From an uncultured Eubacteriales bacterium (GTDB lineage: Bacteria > Bacillota > Clostridia > Christensenellales > CAG-917): 64,000 bases of DNA. Of this stretch, positions 1-8,981 are shown piece by piece (position 1 is the stretch's first letter; each line of letters opens with the position of its first letter). Under the pieces are notes generated by a model, which saw only the letters and a program-made list of their open reading frames with translations, was not told the DNA's origin and did not search any database. The translations under genes and the position numbers were made by a program. The stretch is taken from assembly GCA_900548005.1 (NCBI GenBank), contig URIZ01000002.1, positions 127,585 to 191,584 of the forward strand. Reading direction: 5' to 3'.

Positions 1-13
1 TTGCGTTTTGCGA

Positions 14-42
14 TTGACTTATTCGGTTTATATTGTTATCAT
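14..42 (+). promoter_or_regulatory. Sigma-A promoter for pheS-pheT
   Basis: TTGACT at 14-19 and TATCAT at 37-42 are separated by exactly 17 nt. The predicted start near 49 gives a leader of about 50 nt before pheS. That is too short for a T-box, so no tRNA-sensing leader is present within the window. Confidence 0.7.
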
Positions 43-60
43 ATTTTTTAGTATTTTAAT

Positions 61-80
61 CGTATGCGCGTATACGCATA
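61..80 (+). promoter_or_regulatory. Alternating purine-pyrimidine dyad in the pheS leader
   Basis: All 20 bases alternate pyrimidine-purine, and TATGCG (63-68) pairs with CGCATA (75-80). It lies between the promoter and the GGAG ribosome binding site, so in RNA it would form a 6-bp hairpin. Related tracts occur before miaB, miaA and the 59-62 kb flavoprotein gene. Function is unknown. Confidence 0.45.
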
Positions 81-100
81 GGCACAAATAGGAGTATTTT

Positions 101-1120
101 ATGAAAGAGCAGATGGACAACATCAAAAACGCCGCTCTCGAGATGATCGAAAAGGCGACGACAAGCCACGAGCTTGCCGACGTCAGAGTCAAATATCTCG
201 GCAAAAGCGGTGAAATCTCTCTTCTTATGAGAGATATGGCGAACGTCCCCAAAGAAGAACGTCCCAATATGGGCAAACTCGTCAACGAATTGAGAAACGC
301 CGTTGAAACCGTTCTCAACGAAAAGACGGCAAAAATCGAGCAAGAAGAGAAACTTGCGCGTCTTAAAGCGGAAGAAATCGACGTCACATTGCCGTCAAAC
401 GCAGCAACTCTCGGCACACTTCATCCGCTCACGCTCATCACTCGCGAGCTCATCGATATCTTCACGAGCATGGGATTTTCGGTTGCGGAAGGCCCTGAAA
501 TCGAAAGCGACCTTTACAACTTCCAGCTTCTCAACGTGCCAAAGGATCACCCGGCGCGCGATATGCAGGACACGTTCTACGTCAACGACAACATCGTTTT
601 GCGCACGCAGACGTCCGCGGTACAGGCTCGTATCATGCAAAAACAACAACCGCCCATCCGCATAATTTCGCCCGGCAAAGTGTACAGAAGTGACGACGAC
701 GCGTCGCATAGCCCCATTTTCAACCAGTTTGAAGGTCTTGCGATCGACAAACACATCACAATGGGCGATTTGCAAGGTTGCTTGCAGACTTTTGCGGAAA
801 AGCTCTTCTCGAAAGATACGAAAGTGCGTTTGCGCCCGTCCTATTTCCCGTTCACAGAGCCGTCTGTCGAAGTTGACGTGACTTGCTCTATGTGCCACGG
901 CAAAGGATGCAGAGTGTGCAAAGGCACGGGCTGGGTGGAGATTTTGGGCGCAGGCATCGTCAATCCCGCAGTGCTCGATATGTGCGGCATAGACAGCAGC
1001 GTGTACGGCGGCTTTGCGTTCGGCTTTGGCATCGACCGCATCGCAATGATCAAATACGGCATTCCCAACATCAAATTGCTCTACGAAAACGACGTGCGTT
1101 TTCTCAAACAATTCAACTAA
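101..1120 (+). CDS. pheS: Phenylalanyl-tRNA synthetase alpha subunit
   Basis: Catalytic subunit of the cytoplasmic alpha2-beta2 class II enzyme that charges tRNA-Phe. At 339 residues it has the normal bacterial length. The N-terminal part is a helical coiled coil (about 1-90), followed by the class II catalytic core. A CxxC...CxxC segment (CSMCHGKGCRVCKGTGW) around residues 264-280 and the class II motif 3 stretch FGFGIDRIAM near the C-terminus are visible. The ATG at 101 is preceded by GGAG. It is followed 18 nt later by pheT, with which it forms the usual operon from the promoter at 14-42. Confidence 0.97.
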   Translation: MKEQMDNIKNAALEMIEKATTSHELADVRVKYLGKSGEISLLMRDMANVPKEERPNMGKLVNELRNAVETVLNEKTAKIEQEEKLARLKAEEIDVTLPSNAATLGTLHPLTLITRELIDIFTSMGFSVAEGPEIESDLYNFQLLNVPKDHPARDMQDTFYVNDNIVLRTQTSAVQARIMQKQQPPIRIISPGKVYRSDDDASHSPIFNQFEGLAIDKHITMGDLQGCLQTFAEKLFSKDTKVRLRPSYFPFTEPSVEVDVTCSMCHGKGCRVCKGTGWVEILGAGIVNPAVLDMCGIDSSVYGGFAFGFGIDRIAMIKYGIPNIKLLYENDVRFLKQFN

Positions 1121-1138
1121 AAGGGGGAGAATAGAAAA

Positions 1139-3529
1139 ATGTTAGTTCCAATTTCATGGCTCAAAGATTACGTTGACGTGGAAGTATCTCCCGAAACGCT
1201 GTCAAAAAAACTCGTAGCTATCGGCTTTGAAGTCGAAGAAATCATTTATCAAAACAGACAAGCAACGTCCGTTGTGGTCGGCAAAATCGTGAATGTCGAA
1301 AAGCATCCCAACGCCGATCGTTTGCGCGTGACTAAAATCGACATCGGATCGAAAACCATACAAGTTGTTACCAACGTGCCCGTTGTTGGCGGCGAGACTA
1401 TCGCCGTTGCGCTTGACGGAGCAAACCTTGCAGACGGTCACAAGATCGTCAAAGGCGAATTGCGCGGCGTGCTTTCGGAAGGTATGCTTTGCGGACTTGA
1501 AGAAGTGGGTGTGACAGAAGACGATGTGCAAAATCAAAAGATGGGTGACATCATCCGCTTTGAAGAAGGCACTACGCTTGGCATCAACGCTCTTGACGCA
1601 CTCGGATTCAACGACGTGATTTTGGATGTGTCCGTCACGGCAAACAGACCGGACTGCAACAGCATCTACAAGATGGCAAAAGAAGTGGCGGTTGCGCTCA
1701 AAACGTCTTGCAGAGAGCCCGAAATCGATTATAAGACGGTGGGCGGCAGCGTGAACGATATGGTGTCCGTTGACGTTGAAAACCAAACGCTTTGCCCCAG
1801 ATACATGGCGGCAGGCGTGAAAAACATCAAAATTTTCCCGTCTTCTCAAAAGATAAAATCGAGATTGAGAGCGGTGGGCATCAGACCTATCAACAACATC
1901 GTCGATATCACCAACTACGTTCTCACCGAGATCGGACAACCCATGCACTCGTTTGACAAGCGCGAGCTCGAAGGCGGTAAAATCGTCGTGCGCAACGCAA
2001 AAGACGGCGAGAGCATTATGACGCTTGACGGCAAGGAAAACAAGCTCAATCCTTCCATGCTCGTGATTTGCGACAGCCAAAAACCCGTTGCGGTGGCAGG
2101 CATTATGGGCGGTGAAAACAGCGGCATAAAGGACGATACGACAGAAGTCGTGTTTGAGTCGGCAAAGTTTGCTCGCGACAACGTCAGACGCACCTCGCGC
2201 GCGCTCAATCTCCGCTCGGACAGCTCGGCAAGATTTGAAAAAGGCATCGACTTTGCATCACAAGAATACGGTCTCAAACGTGCGCTCACGCTCGTGTATC
2301 AATCGGGCAGCGGCGACATCGTGGACGGGCTTGTGGACGTCAAAGTGGACTACCAAAAGGTGAGAGAAATCAAGTTCACCACAAAGAAATTGCAAGAAAT
2401 TCTCGGCTGCAAAGTGCCCCAAAAGTCACTCATCACCATTCTTGAACGCCTTGGTATCGAAGTTGTTGAAGGCGACAAATGCCTTATCGCAAAGGTGAAA
2501 GAAGACAGAGAAGACATCGTGGGCGTCAACGACATCGCAGAAGAATTTATTAGAGTATACGGCTATTCGCATATCAAGCCGACTCTCTTTGAATATGCAT
2601 CGCTCACGCAAGGCGGCATCGGCGACAGAATGAAATTCTCAAACGTTGTCAAAGACACGCTTTCGGCATGCGGATTGTCCGAGAGCGTCACCTATTCGTT
2701 TACGTCGCCCAAGTTTGTTTCGCAGCTCAAACTCGAACAAAACGATCCTGCACGCAACGCAATCAAACTTGTCAATCCGCTCGGCGAAGCACTCAGTGTC
2801 ATGCGCACAACGCTCACGCACAGCATGATCGAAACGCTCGTGTACAACGCAACTCACTTCAACAAGGCGGCAAAACTCTTTGAAATCGCAAACGTGTATT
2901 TGCCAAAATCCCTTCCGCTTGAAGAGTTGCCCGACGAAGAGCAAAGACTTTGCATCGGCATGTATGGTGAAGACGTTGATTTCTTCACGCTCAAAGGCGC
3001 GCTTGAAAGAACGTTTGGCGCATTGCACCTTGACGTGAAATACGTGCGCTCGAATCGTCCGTATTTGCACCCGGGAAGAAGCGCGGAAGTGCTTGTGAGT
3101 GGCAATTCGATAGGTTTCCTTGGCGAAATTCACCCGGACGTTGCAGACAACTACGGTATGGACGCGCGCGTGTACGTTGCAGAAATCTCGCTTGACAAGA
3201 TATTTGACGTTCGCCTTCTCGACAAAAAGAAATACGTTGCGTTCTCCAAATTCCCGAATATCGAACGTGACCTTGCAGTCGTTGTCAACGAAGACGTGCT
3301 TGCAGGCGACATGATAAGCGCAGTGAAGTGCGCAAAAATCAAGCACCTTTGCGATGCACAAGTGTTTGACACCTACAAGAGCGATCAAATCGGCAAAGGC
3401 AAAAAGAGCGTTGCTATGAGCTTCTCGTTCGCGTCTTTGGAACGCACGCTCACCGATGACGAAATCGCAACGGAAATGGCGCGTATTCTCAACACGCTCA
3501 AGAGAAAAGTCGGCGCAAAGATCAGATAA
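1139..3529 (+). CDS. pheT: Phenylalanyl-tRNA synthetase beta subunit
   Basis: Beta subunit (796 residues, normal length) carrying tRNA-binding and editing functions. An N-terminal EMAP/tRNA-binding domain is recognisable (VGKIVNVEKHPNADRLRVTK, about residues 46-65). It is followed by the B3/B4 editing region, the B5 domain and a C-terminal ferredoxin-fold anticodon-binding domain (FSKFPNIERDLAVVV, about residues 702-716). The start ATG follows GGGGGAG. It is co-transcribed with pheS. The next gene (mutS2-like) begins 200 nt later behind its own promoter-like element, so the operon probably ends here. Confidence 0.97.
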   Translation: MLVPISWLKDYVDVEVSPETLSKKLVAIGFEVEEIIYQNRQATSVVVGKIVNVEKHPNADRLRVTKIDIGSKTIQVVTNVPVVGGETIAVALDGANLADGHKIVKGELRGVLSEGMLCGLEEVGVTEDDVQNQKMGDIIRFEEGTTLGINALDALGFNDVILDVSVTANRPDCNSIYKMAKEVAVALKTSCREPEIDYKTVGGSVNDMVSVDVENQTLCPRYMAAGVKNIKIFPSSQKIKSRLRAVGIRPINNIVDITNYVLTEIGQPMHSFDKRELEGGKIVVRNAKDGESIMTLDGKENKLNPSMLVICDSQKPVAVAGIMGGENSGIKDDTTEVVFESAKFARDNVRRTSRALNLRSDSSARFEKGIDFASQEYGLKRALTLVYQSGSGDIVDGLVDVKVDYQKVREIKFTTKKLQEILGCKVPQKSLITILERLGIEVVEGDKCLIAKVKEDREDIVGVNDIAEEFIRVYGYSHIKPTLFEYASLTQGGIGDRMKFSNVVKDTLSACGLSESVTYSFTSPKFVSQLKLEQNDPARNAIKLVNPLGEALSVMRTTLTHSMIETLVYNATHFNKAAKLFEIANVYLPKSLPLEELPDEEQRLCIGMYGEDVDFFTLKGALERTFGALHLDVKYVRSNRPYLHPGRSAEVLVSGNSIGFLGEIHPDVADNYGMDARVYVAEISLDKIFDVRLLDKKKYVAFSKFPNIERDLAVVVNEDVLAGDMISAVKCAKIKHLCDAQVFDTYKSDQIGKGKKSVAMSFSFASLERTLTDDEIATEMARILNTLKRKVGAKIR

Positions 3530-3541
3530 ACAACGTCGCAT

Positions 3542-3577
3542 TTTGAGCAAGCAAGACAAAATCTTTGCTTGCTCAAA
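3542..3577 (+). terminator. Hairpin after pheT
   Basis: A perfect 13-bp inverted repeat (arms 3542-3554 and 3565-3577, 10-nt loop) lies just downstream of the pheT stop. There is no immediate T-run, although T-rich DNA follows by 3594, so intrinsic termination is plausible but not certain. Confidence 0.45.
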
Positions 3578-3610
3578 TCTCGACAAAAAATATCGTTTTT
3601 CTCAAAAAAT

Positions 3611-3667
3611 GCCACTAAACAGTGAATTTTTGAGATAAAAAAACATATCATATCATTTGATATAAAA
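3611..3667 (+). promoter_or_regulatory. Two-part palindromic element upstream of mutS2
   Basis: A 16-bp block (3611-3626, core CCACTAAACAGTG) is followed 39 nt after its first base by the palindrome ATATCA-TT-TGATAT and AAAA (3650-3667). TGATATAAA reads as an extended -10 box. The same 16-bp block at the same 39-nt spacing recurs inverted at 41181-41233. Similar palindromes occur at 6380, 15362, 20130, 31258, 41177, 44813 and 49340. It lies 64 nt upstream of the mutS2 ATG. Confidence 0.6.
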
Positions 3668-3730
3668 TAAAACAGTACGAAAAATCGGCAAAAAGGGGAA
3701 AGTAAATCCTATTGCCGAACAACAAAAGCT

Positions 3731-5779
3731 ATGTTCGATCAAAAAAGTCTAAACACACTCGAATATCCAAAGATCTTGGAACGCTTGTCGCAGTTTTGCC
3801 AATCGCAAGGCGGAAAGGTGAAGGCGAGATCTCTCGTGCCGTTTGAAACCATGTCCGAGGCGCAAGACGCGCTTGACGAAACGTCCGAAGCGGACAGAGT
3901 CTTGTTTGAATACTCGATTTCGCCCAACTTCGCGGTGGACGATTTGTCGGAGATACTCATAAAAGCGCAAAAAGGATCGGTGCTTTCTATCCCCGAGATT
4001 ATGAAGGTGGGCAGGTCTTTGCGTTGTGCAAAACGGCTCAGAAAGTCGATAAGCGAAGTGAAAGATTGCCCGATTCTTCTCGATATGGCATCTCGCCTTT
4101 TTGAAAACGAGCCTTTGGAAGAGAATATTTTCGCATCGTTTTTAAGCGAAACGGAAGTTTGCGACAACGCAACCAACGAGCTTAGACAAATTCGTATTCG
4201 CATCCGCAAGCTCAACGACAACGTGCGCACCAAGTTGCAGCTTTTCATCACTTCGCCGCAATATTCCAAGTATTTGCAAGACAGCATCATCACAATGCGT
4301 GGCGACAGGTATGTCATTCCCGTAAAAAGCGACTGCAAAGGCACGATTCCCGGGCTTGTGCACGATCAATCCGCATCGGGATCAACGCTTTTTGTCGAGC
4401 CTATGCAAATTGTGGAGCTCAACAACGAACTCAAAGTTGAGCTTGTCAACGAGCAGATGGAAATCGAGCGCATATTGCGCAATTTTTCGGAAACCATCAG
4501 GGGATGCGCGGAAAATATCACGTGGTCGTACGAGATCATCGTGGATATGGATATGATATTTGCAAAAGCGCAACTTGCGCGCGAATATAAGGCTATACGC
4601 CCGACATTGAACAGGGACGGCGCAATTGTTATCAGAGCAGGCAGACATCCGCTTATCGATCAGCACAAAGTCGTGCCGGTGTCGCTATCCTTGCAAAAGG
4701 ACGAGAAATTGTTTCTCATCACAGGTCCGAACACGGGCGGAAAAACCGTCACTCTCAAACTTGTGGGCTTGTTCACACTCATGGCTATGAGTGGTCTATA
4801 CGTGCCCGCAAAACAGGCGGATTTGTCCATATTTGACGGCGTATATAGCGATATAGGCGACGAGCAGAGCATAGAGCAAAGCCTGTCCACGTTCTCATCG
4901 CACATTCGCAACACCATATCCATACTTGCAAAGATCACCGACAAGTCGCTCGTGTTGTTTGACGAGCTCGGCGCAGGCACGGATCCCGGCGAAGGCGCGG
5001 CTCTTGCGGTGAGCATAGCCGAGCATCTCATCAAGGTCGGCTGCAAATCTTTTGTCACGTCGCACTTCAACGACTTGAAAGAGTTTGCACTTGTCACACC
5101 CGGCGTTGTTGCCGCGTCTATGGAGTTCAATGCCGAGACGTTTTGCCCAACGTACAAACTCGTTATGGGTGCGATCGGCTCGTCCAACGCTTTGGCTATT
5201 GCAAAAAAGCTCGGTTTGTCGGATGAGATCATCACCAATGCGAAGAGCAAAATCTCGCTTGAAAAACGCCAATTCGACAGCGTATTGACCGCTGCGGAGC
5301 AAACTCGCATGAAGGCGGCAGAGCTTGTCAGCGAAGCGTCAATCGACAGAGAAAATGCCGCAAAAGCCTTGAAAGACGCCGAGATAGAGAAGAAACGTAT
5401 CGCCGAAAAGCGCGAAAAACTTGACGAGAATATCCGCAAAGAAACAAAACGACTCATCGAAAACAGCGTGGAAGAGGCAAACGATTATCTTGACCAAATC
5501 AAAGAGATTTTGTCCAAGCCGCAAGTGGAAGACAAAGACTTGTTTGAGGCAAGAAAGCTCAAAAAGAAACTTGAAAATCTTCAAGCTGAATATGAACAAG
5601 AAGCGGTGGTGGAAGATATAAAGGACGATTCACCCCTTCATATCGGTGACAACGTTTTTGTCAAATCTTTGCAAAAGAAAGGCAAGCTCGTTGCCATAAA
5701 CAAGCGCGGCGAAGCGGAAATCTCGTTTGGAAAACTCACAACCAAGGTCAAAAAAGACGACTACTACAAGGTGAAATAA
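3731..5779 (+). CDS. MutS2-family ATPase lacking the Smr domain
   Basis: MutS2 homologue, a family of DNA- and ribosome-acting ATPases involved in recombination suppression or collided-ribosome rescue. It has a MutS core and clamp, a Walker A GPNTGGKTVTLK around residue 332, and the Walker B/signature region FDELGAGTDPGEGAAL around residue 412. A long helical arm (about 500-630) and a small beta/KOW-like segment (about 635-682) follow. Typical MutS2 proteins have about 780 residues and end in a Smr nuclease domain; this one stops at 682 with a clean TAA and no Smr. The next ORF, overlapping by one base (TAATG), is unrelated. The family assignment is firm; the truncation appears natural. Confidence 0.9.
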   Translation: MFDQKSLNTLEYPKILERLSQFCQSQGGKVKARSLVPFETMSEAQDALDETSEADRVLFEYSISPNFAVDDLSEILIKAQKGSVLSIPEIMKVGRSLRCAKRLRKSISEVKDCPILLDMASRLFENEPLEENIFASFLSETEVCDNATNELRQIRIRIRKLNDNVRTKLQLFITSPQYSKYLQDSIITMRGDRYVIPVKSDCKGTIPGLVHDQSASGSTLFVEPMQIVELNNELKVELVNEQMEIERILRNFSETIRGCAENITWSYEIIVDMDMIFAKAQLAREYKAIRPTLNRDGAIVIRAGRHPLIDQHKVVPVSLSLQKDEKLFLITGPNTGGKTVTLKLVGLFTLMAMSGLYVPAKQADLSIFDGVYSDIGDEQSIEQSLSTFSSHIRNTISILAKITDKSLVLFDELGAGTDPGEGAALAVSIAEHLIKVGCKSFVTSHFNDLKEFALVTPGVVAASMEFNAETFCPTYKLVMGAIGSSNALAIAKKLGLSDEIITNAKSKISLEKRQFDSVLTAAEQTRMKAAELVSEASIDRENAAKALKDAEIEKKRIAEKREKLDENIRKETKRLIENSVEEANDYLDQIKEILSKPQVEDKDLFEARKLKKKLENLQAEYEQEAVVEDIKDDSPLHIGDNVFVKSLQKKGKLVAINKRGEAEISFGKLTTKVKKDDYYKVK

Positions 5780-6273
5780 TGGTGCAACAATACTCGTGTT
5801 CGGTGGATGCCGAAGTCAAGAAAAGCAAGAAAGCACTGCAATGGGCAGGCATATTTGCCATTCTGTTTTCGCTGGGATTTGTCATTTTCAGCATATTTTT
5901 CAGCTGGTATTTTATGATTGCGTTTGCGTTTTTCTTTGTGGGCGGCATAGTCAACATCCATTTTTACAACAACGTGAAAAAGGAATATTTGTACGAGCTG
6001 TCCGAGACTAGACTGACGATTGTCGGCAAAGACGTTGTCAATCGCCAAAAAAGGCTTGCAACCGTGCTGCTGAAAGACGTGACCGAGTTCAAAATATTGT
6101 CAGACACAAGCGACAATCTTGACGGCTTGTTTTGCTCCAATGCGTATGACGCAGGGGTGTATTCGCTCTCTTTCAATTCCGAAAGCGGTGTAAAAACCTT
6201 TGCGTTTATGCCCGATGACTACATGATTGCGTTGCTAAACGAAGAGTTTTGTGGCAAACCGATCAAACGTTAA
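5779..6273 (+). CDS. Small membrane protein with PH-like domain
   Basis: A 164-residue protein of unknown function. Two adjacent hydrophobic segments (about residues 20-42 and 45-66) form a membrane hairpin. They are followed by a soluble beta-rich part (about 75-160) resembling bacterial PH-like domains; this resemblance is inferred from pattern only. The start codon overlaps the stop of the mutS2-like gene (TAATG), so it is translationally coupled to it. Nothing in the sequence reveals a specific role. Confidence 0.75.
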   Translation: MVQQYSCSVDAEVKKSKKALQWAGIFAILFSLGFVIFSIFFSWYFMIAFAFFFVGGIVNIHFYNNVKKEYLYELSETRLTIVGKDVVNRQKRLATVLLKDVTEFKILSDTSDNLDGLFCSNAYDAGVYSLSFNSESGVKTFAFMPDDYMIALLNEEFCGKPIKR

Positions 6274-6379
6274 CGGCGTATTTCTATACATCAATGCAAA
6301 AGAATACAATCGAACAACAACAGTAAAAACTATCGGTTGAAAGCATAAAAGATATAAATCATATATCGAAAATCATAAT

Positions 6380-6397
6380 ATATCATACGATATAAAA
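6380..6397 (+). promoter_or_regulatory. Palindromic extended -10 element upstream of the cysteine desulfurase
   Basis: ATATCA-TA-CGATAT followed by AAAA is a near-palindrome of the same family as at 3650 and 15362. It lies 22 nt before the ATG at 6420. No good -35 box is visible 17 nt upstream. Confidence 0.45.
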
Positions 6398-6419
6398 CGA
6401 ATATATCCACTATAAGTCC

Positions 6420-7565
6420 ATGAACAAGCTATATTATCTTGACAATGCGGCAACAACGAGAATATATCCCGAAGTTGCGGATCTTATCGCAAAAGAGAGC
6501 AAAAACGATTTTTTCAATCCGTCGGCGTTGTACAAACCATCCGTTGCGTTGTCCGTAAAAATTAAAAATGCGAGAGAAAGCATCAAAGCGGCGTTGCACG
6601 CAGGTGACGGAGAGTTGTATTTCACATCCGGCGGAAGCGAAGGCGACAACACCGCGCTTTTTTGCACGAGAAAATCAAAGGGCAGTCGCGTGATCGTGGG
6701 ACTTGGCGAACATGACGCAATCATAAGCGGCGCGGCGCAATTGTCCGCGCAAGGATATGACGTTGTCTACGCGCCCATAAATCAGGACGGGAGTGTCAAC
6801 GTTGACGAGTTCAAAAATTTGCTCACGCCAAACGTATCGCTTGTGTCTATAATGCACGTAAGCAACGAAACGGGCGCGATAAACGATATTGCAAGGCTTT
6901 GCAAGCTCACAAAAAAGGTCGCTCCAAATGCGATATTCCACAGTGACGGCGTGCAAGCGTTTGGCAAAATCAAGGTGAATTTGCGTGCTTTGGGCGTTGA
7001 TTTGTACACGATCTCAGCGCACAAAATACACGGTCCGAAAGGCATCGGCGCACTATACGTCAAGAAAGGCACGCCGATAAAACCGCTCATCTACGGTGGC
7101 GGACAGGAAAAAGGTTTCCGTTCAGGCACGGAAAATGCGCCGAGCATACTCGGCTTTGCAAAAGCGGTTGAGATTTGCATGAAAAACTTTGACGGCGATT
7201 TTGCAAAGAAATCCGCTTTCAAAGCTATGCTCAAAGACAAATTGACGGCCGAGATCCAAGACGTTGCTCTCATATCGGGCGATGAAAACTTTGCGCCCAA
7301 CATCTTGACGGTCGCATTCAAGGACGTAAGGGGCGAAGTGCTCCTTCACGACATCGAAGACGACGGCATACTTGTAGGCATAGGCTCGGCATGCTCATCG
7401 CACCACGAGTCGAGATTCAAGTCGCTTTTGGGACTTGACGAGAGCCACAAAGACGGCATAATCCGATTCAGCATATCCTATGAAAACGATAAAAGCGATA
7501 TCGACTTCATAGTCCAAACAATCAAATCAAGCCTTCAAAAACTGACAAACTACAAGCGTATATAA
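6420..7565 (+). CDS. Cysteine desulfurase (IscS/NifS family), partner of ThiI
   Basis: PLP enzyme (381 residues) that removes sulfur from cysteine as a protein persulfide. Visible features are the N-terminal YLDNAATTR motif, the PLP-lysine region SAHKIHGPKGIGALY (about residues 198-212) and the catalytic-cysteine loop GIGSACSSHHES (about 320-331). It sits 43 nt upstream of thiI, the arrangement of B. subtilis nifZ-thiI, so its likely client is tRNA 4-thiouridine synthesis rather than general Fe-S assembly. No scaffold protein gene (iscU/sufU) is adjacent. The Shine-Dalgarno is weak; the start was chosen by the conserved N-terminus. Confidence 0.92.
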   Translation: MNKLYYLDNAATTRIYPEVADLIAKESKNDFFNPSALYKPSVALSVKIKNARESIKAALHAGDGELYFTSGGSEGDNTALFCTRKSKGSRVIVGLGEHDAIISGAAQLSAQGYDVVYAPINQDGSVNVDEFKNLLTPNVSLVSIMHVSNETGAINDIARLCKLTKKVAPNAIFHSDGVQAFGKIKVNLRALGVDLYTISAHKIHGPKGIGALYVKKGTPIKPLIYGGGQEKGFRSGTENAPSILGFAKAVEICMKNFDGDFAKKSAFKAMLKDKLTAEIQDVALISGDENFAPNILTVAFKDVRGEVLLHDIEDDGILVGIGSACSSHHESRFKSLLGLDESHKDGIIRFSISYENDKSDIDFIVQTIKSSLQKLTNYKRI

Positions 7566-7608
7566 TAGCGCATAAACAATCAAAATAAGCAAAACAAAAG
7601 GATAGATA

Positions 7609-8787
7609 ATGGAAAAAGTCATCATCATCAGATACGGAGAGATCTTTCTCAAAGGCAAAAACAGAGATTACTTCGAGAGCCTTCTCATCAAGAATATCAA
7701 GCACGCGCTCGGCGATTTGCGATATGAATTCAAGCGTTCGCAAGGCAGGTATTTTGTTGAAAACTACGACATAGACGACGAAGACGAGATTGTCGACAGA
7801 CTCAAAAAGGTGTTTGGCATATACTCGCTCTCGGTTGCGTACAAAGTGCAAACCAAAGCGGACGAAGATTTTTGCGACATCAAAGAGAGCTTGAAAGAGC
7901 TTGCAGTTCGCGCCGAAGAAGATTGCAATCTCAAAGACGCAAAATTCAGAGTGACTGTCAAACGCGCGGACAAGAGAATCCCCAAAGCGTCATACCAAAT
8001 CGCAGGAGAGCTTGGCGGAGTCGTGCTCAAATACACGCATTTCAAGGTTGATTTGACGCATTTTGATTATGATTTTTCCGTGGATATTCGCGAAAGTGGC
8101 TATTCATACGTCTTCCTTGACGTGATCATGGGCGCAGGCGGACTTCCCGTTGGTTGTTCAAGCAAAGGCATGTTGCTCCTTTCGGGCGGCATCGACTCGC
8201 CGGTTGCGGCATATATGATGGCAAAACGCGGCATGAAACTTTGCGCAATCCATTTTTGCTCGCCGCCGTACACGAGCGAACGCGCAAAAGAAAAAGTCAT
8301 CGAACTTCGCGACATAGTGGAAAAATACGCCACGGACATCAAGCTGTACGTCGTGCCGTTCACAGAGATACAAATGGAGATACACAAACTTTGCCCCGCA
8401 GAGTTTATGATCACCATTATGCGCAGATTTATGATGCGAATCGCAACGATTGTCGCTCACAACACCGAGTGCAAAGCAATCATTACGGGCGAAAGTCTTG
8501 GTCAAGTCGCATCGCAAACCGTTGAGAGCATGACTTCCACCGAAGATTGCGCAGGACTTCCGATATTCAGACCGCTCGTTGCGTTCGACAAAGAAGAAAC
8601 AATGAATCTTGCCCGCAAAATCGGCACGTATGAAACGTCAATCGAGCCGTTTGAAGATTGCTGCACGGTTTTCTTGCCAAAAAATCCGTCCATTCATCCG
8701 AAACTCGACAAAGTCAGAGAAGCGGAAAAAGCAATGGATATCGACGCTCTCGTGCAACGCGCGATTGACGGCATCGAGATAGTTTGA
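7609..8787 (+). CDS. thiI: tRNA 4-thiouridine synthase ThiI
   Basis: Adenylates U8 of tRNA and inserts sulfur. Residues 1-165 contain the ferredoxin-like and THUMP domains. The PP-loop motif SGGIDSPVAAYMM lies around residue 190. The protein is 392 residues and lacks the C-terminal rhodanese domain of the E. coli enzyme, the usual Gram-positive form in which the neighbouring desulfurase supplies sulfur directly. A ribosome binding site (AAAGGATAG) precedes the ATG. It is co-transcribed with the upstream desulfurase and ends before a strong bidirectional terminator. Confidence 0.96.
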   Translation: MEKVIIIRYGEIFLKGKNRDYFESLLIKNIKHALGDLRYEFKRSQGRYFVENYDIDDEDEIVDRLKKVFGIYSLSVAYKVQTKADEDFCDIKESLKELAVRAEEDCNLKDAKFRVTVKRADKRIPKASYQIAGELGGVVLKYTHFKVDLTHFDYDFSVDIRESGYSYVFLDVIMGAGGLPVGCSSKGMLLLSGGIDSPVAAYMMAKRGMKLCAIHFCSPPYTSERAKEKVIELRDIVEKYATDIKLYVVPFTEIQMEIHKLCPAEFMITIMRRFMMRIATIVAHNTECKAIITGESLGQVASQTVESMTSTEDCAGLPIFRPLVAFDKEETMNLARKIGTYETSIEPFEDCCTVFLPKNPSIHPKLDKVREAEKAMDIDALVQRAIDGIEIV

Positions 8788-8917
8788 CGTTTCGATAATA
8801 TCGTTTGATGTCTGATAACCAAACAAGGTTTGATAACTTCAAATAAAAGAATTTTTCTTCAAGAAAAAAAGAATTTATCTTCAACCAAATACTGATTTTA
8901 TATAATAATTTATCTTC

Positions 8918-8942
8918 AAAAGCCCGCAAACAGCGGGCTTTT
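8918..8942. terminator. Bidirectional terminator between thiI and the PBP gene
   Basis: A perfect 10-bp stem with a 5-nt loop, A-run on the left and T-run on the right. It serves convergent thiI (+) and the penicillin-binding protein (-). Confidence 0.9.
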
Positions 8943-8981
8943 GATGTCGTATAATTGATTTTTTTGCTTTCATTTGAAAAA

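Noticed and set aside
1..100. T-box leader before pheS
   Set aside because: The promoter at 14-42 leaves only about 50 nt of leader, with no specifier loop or T-box sequence.
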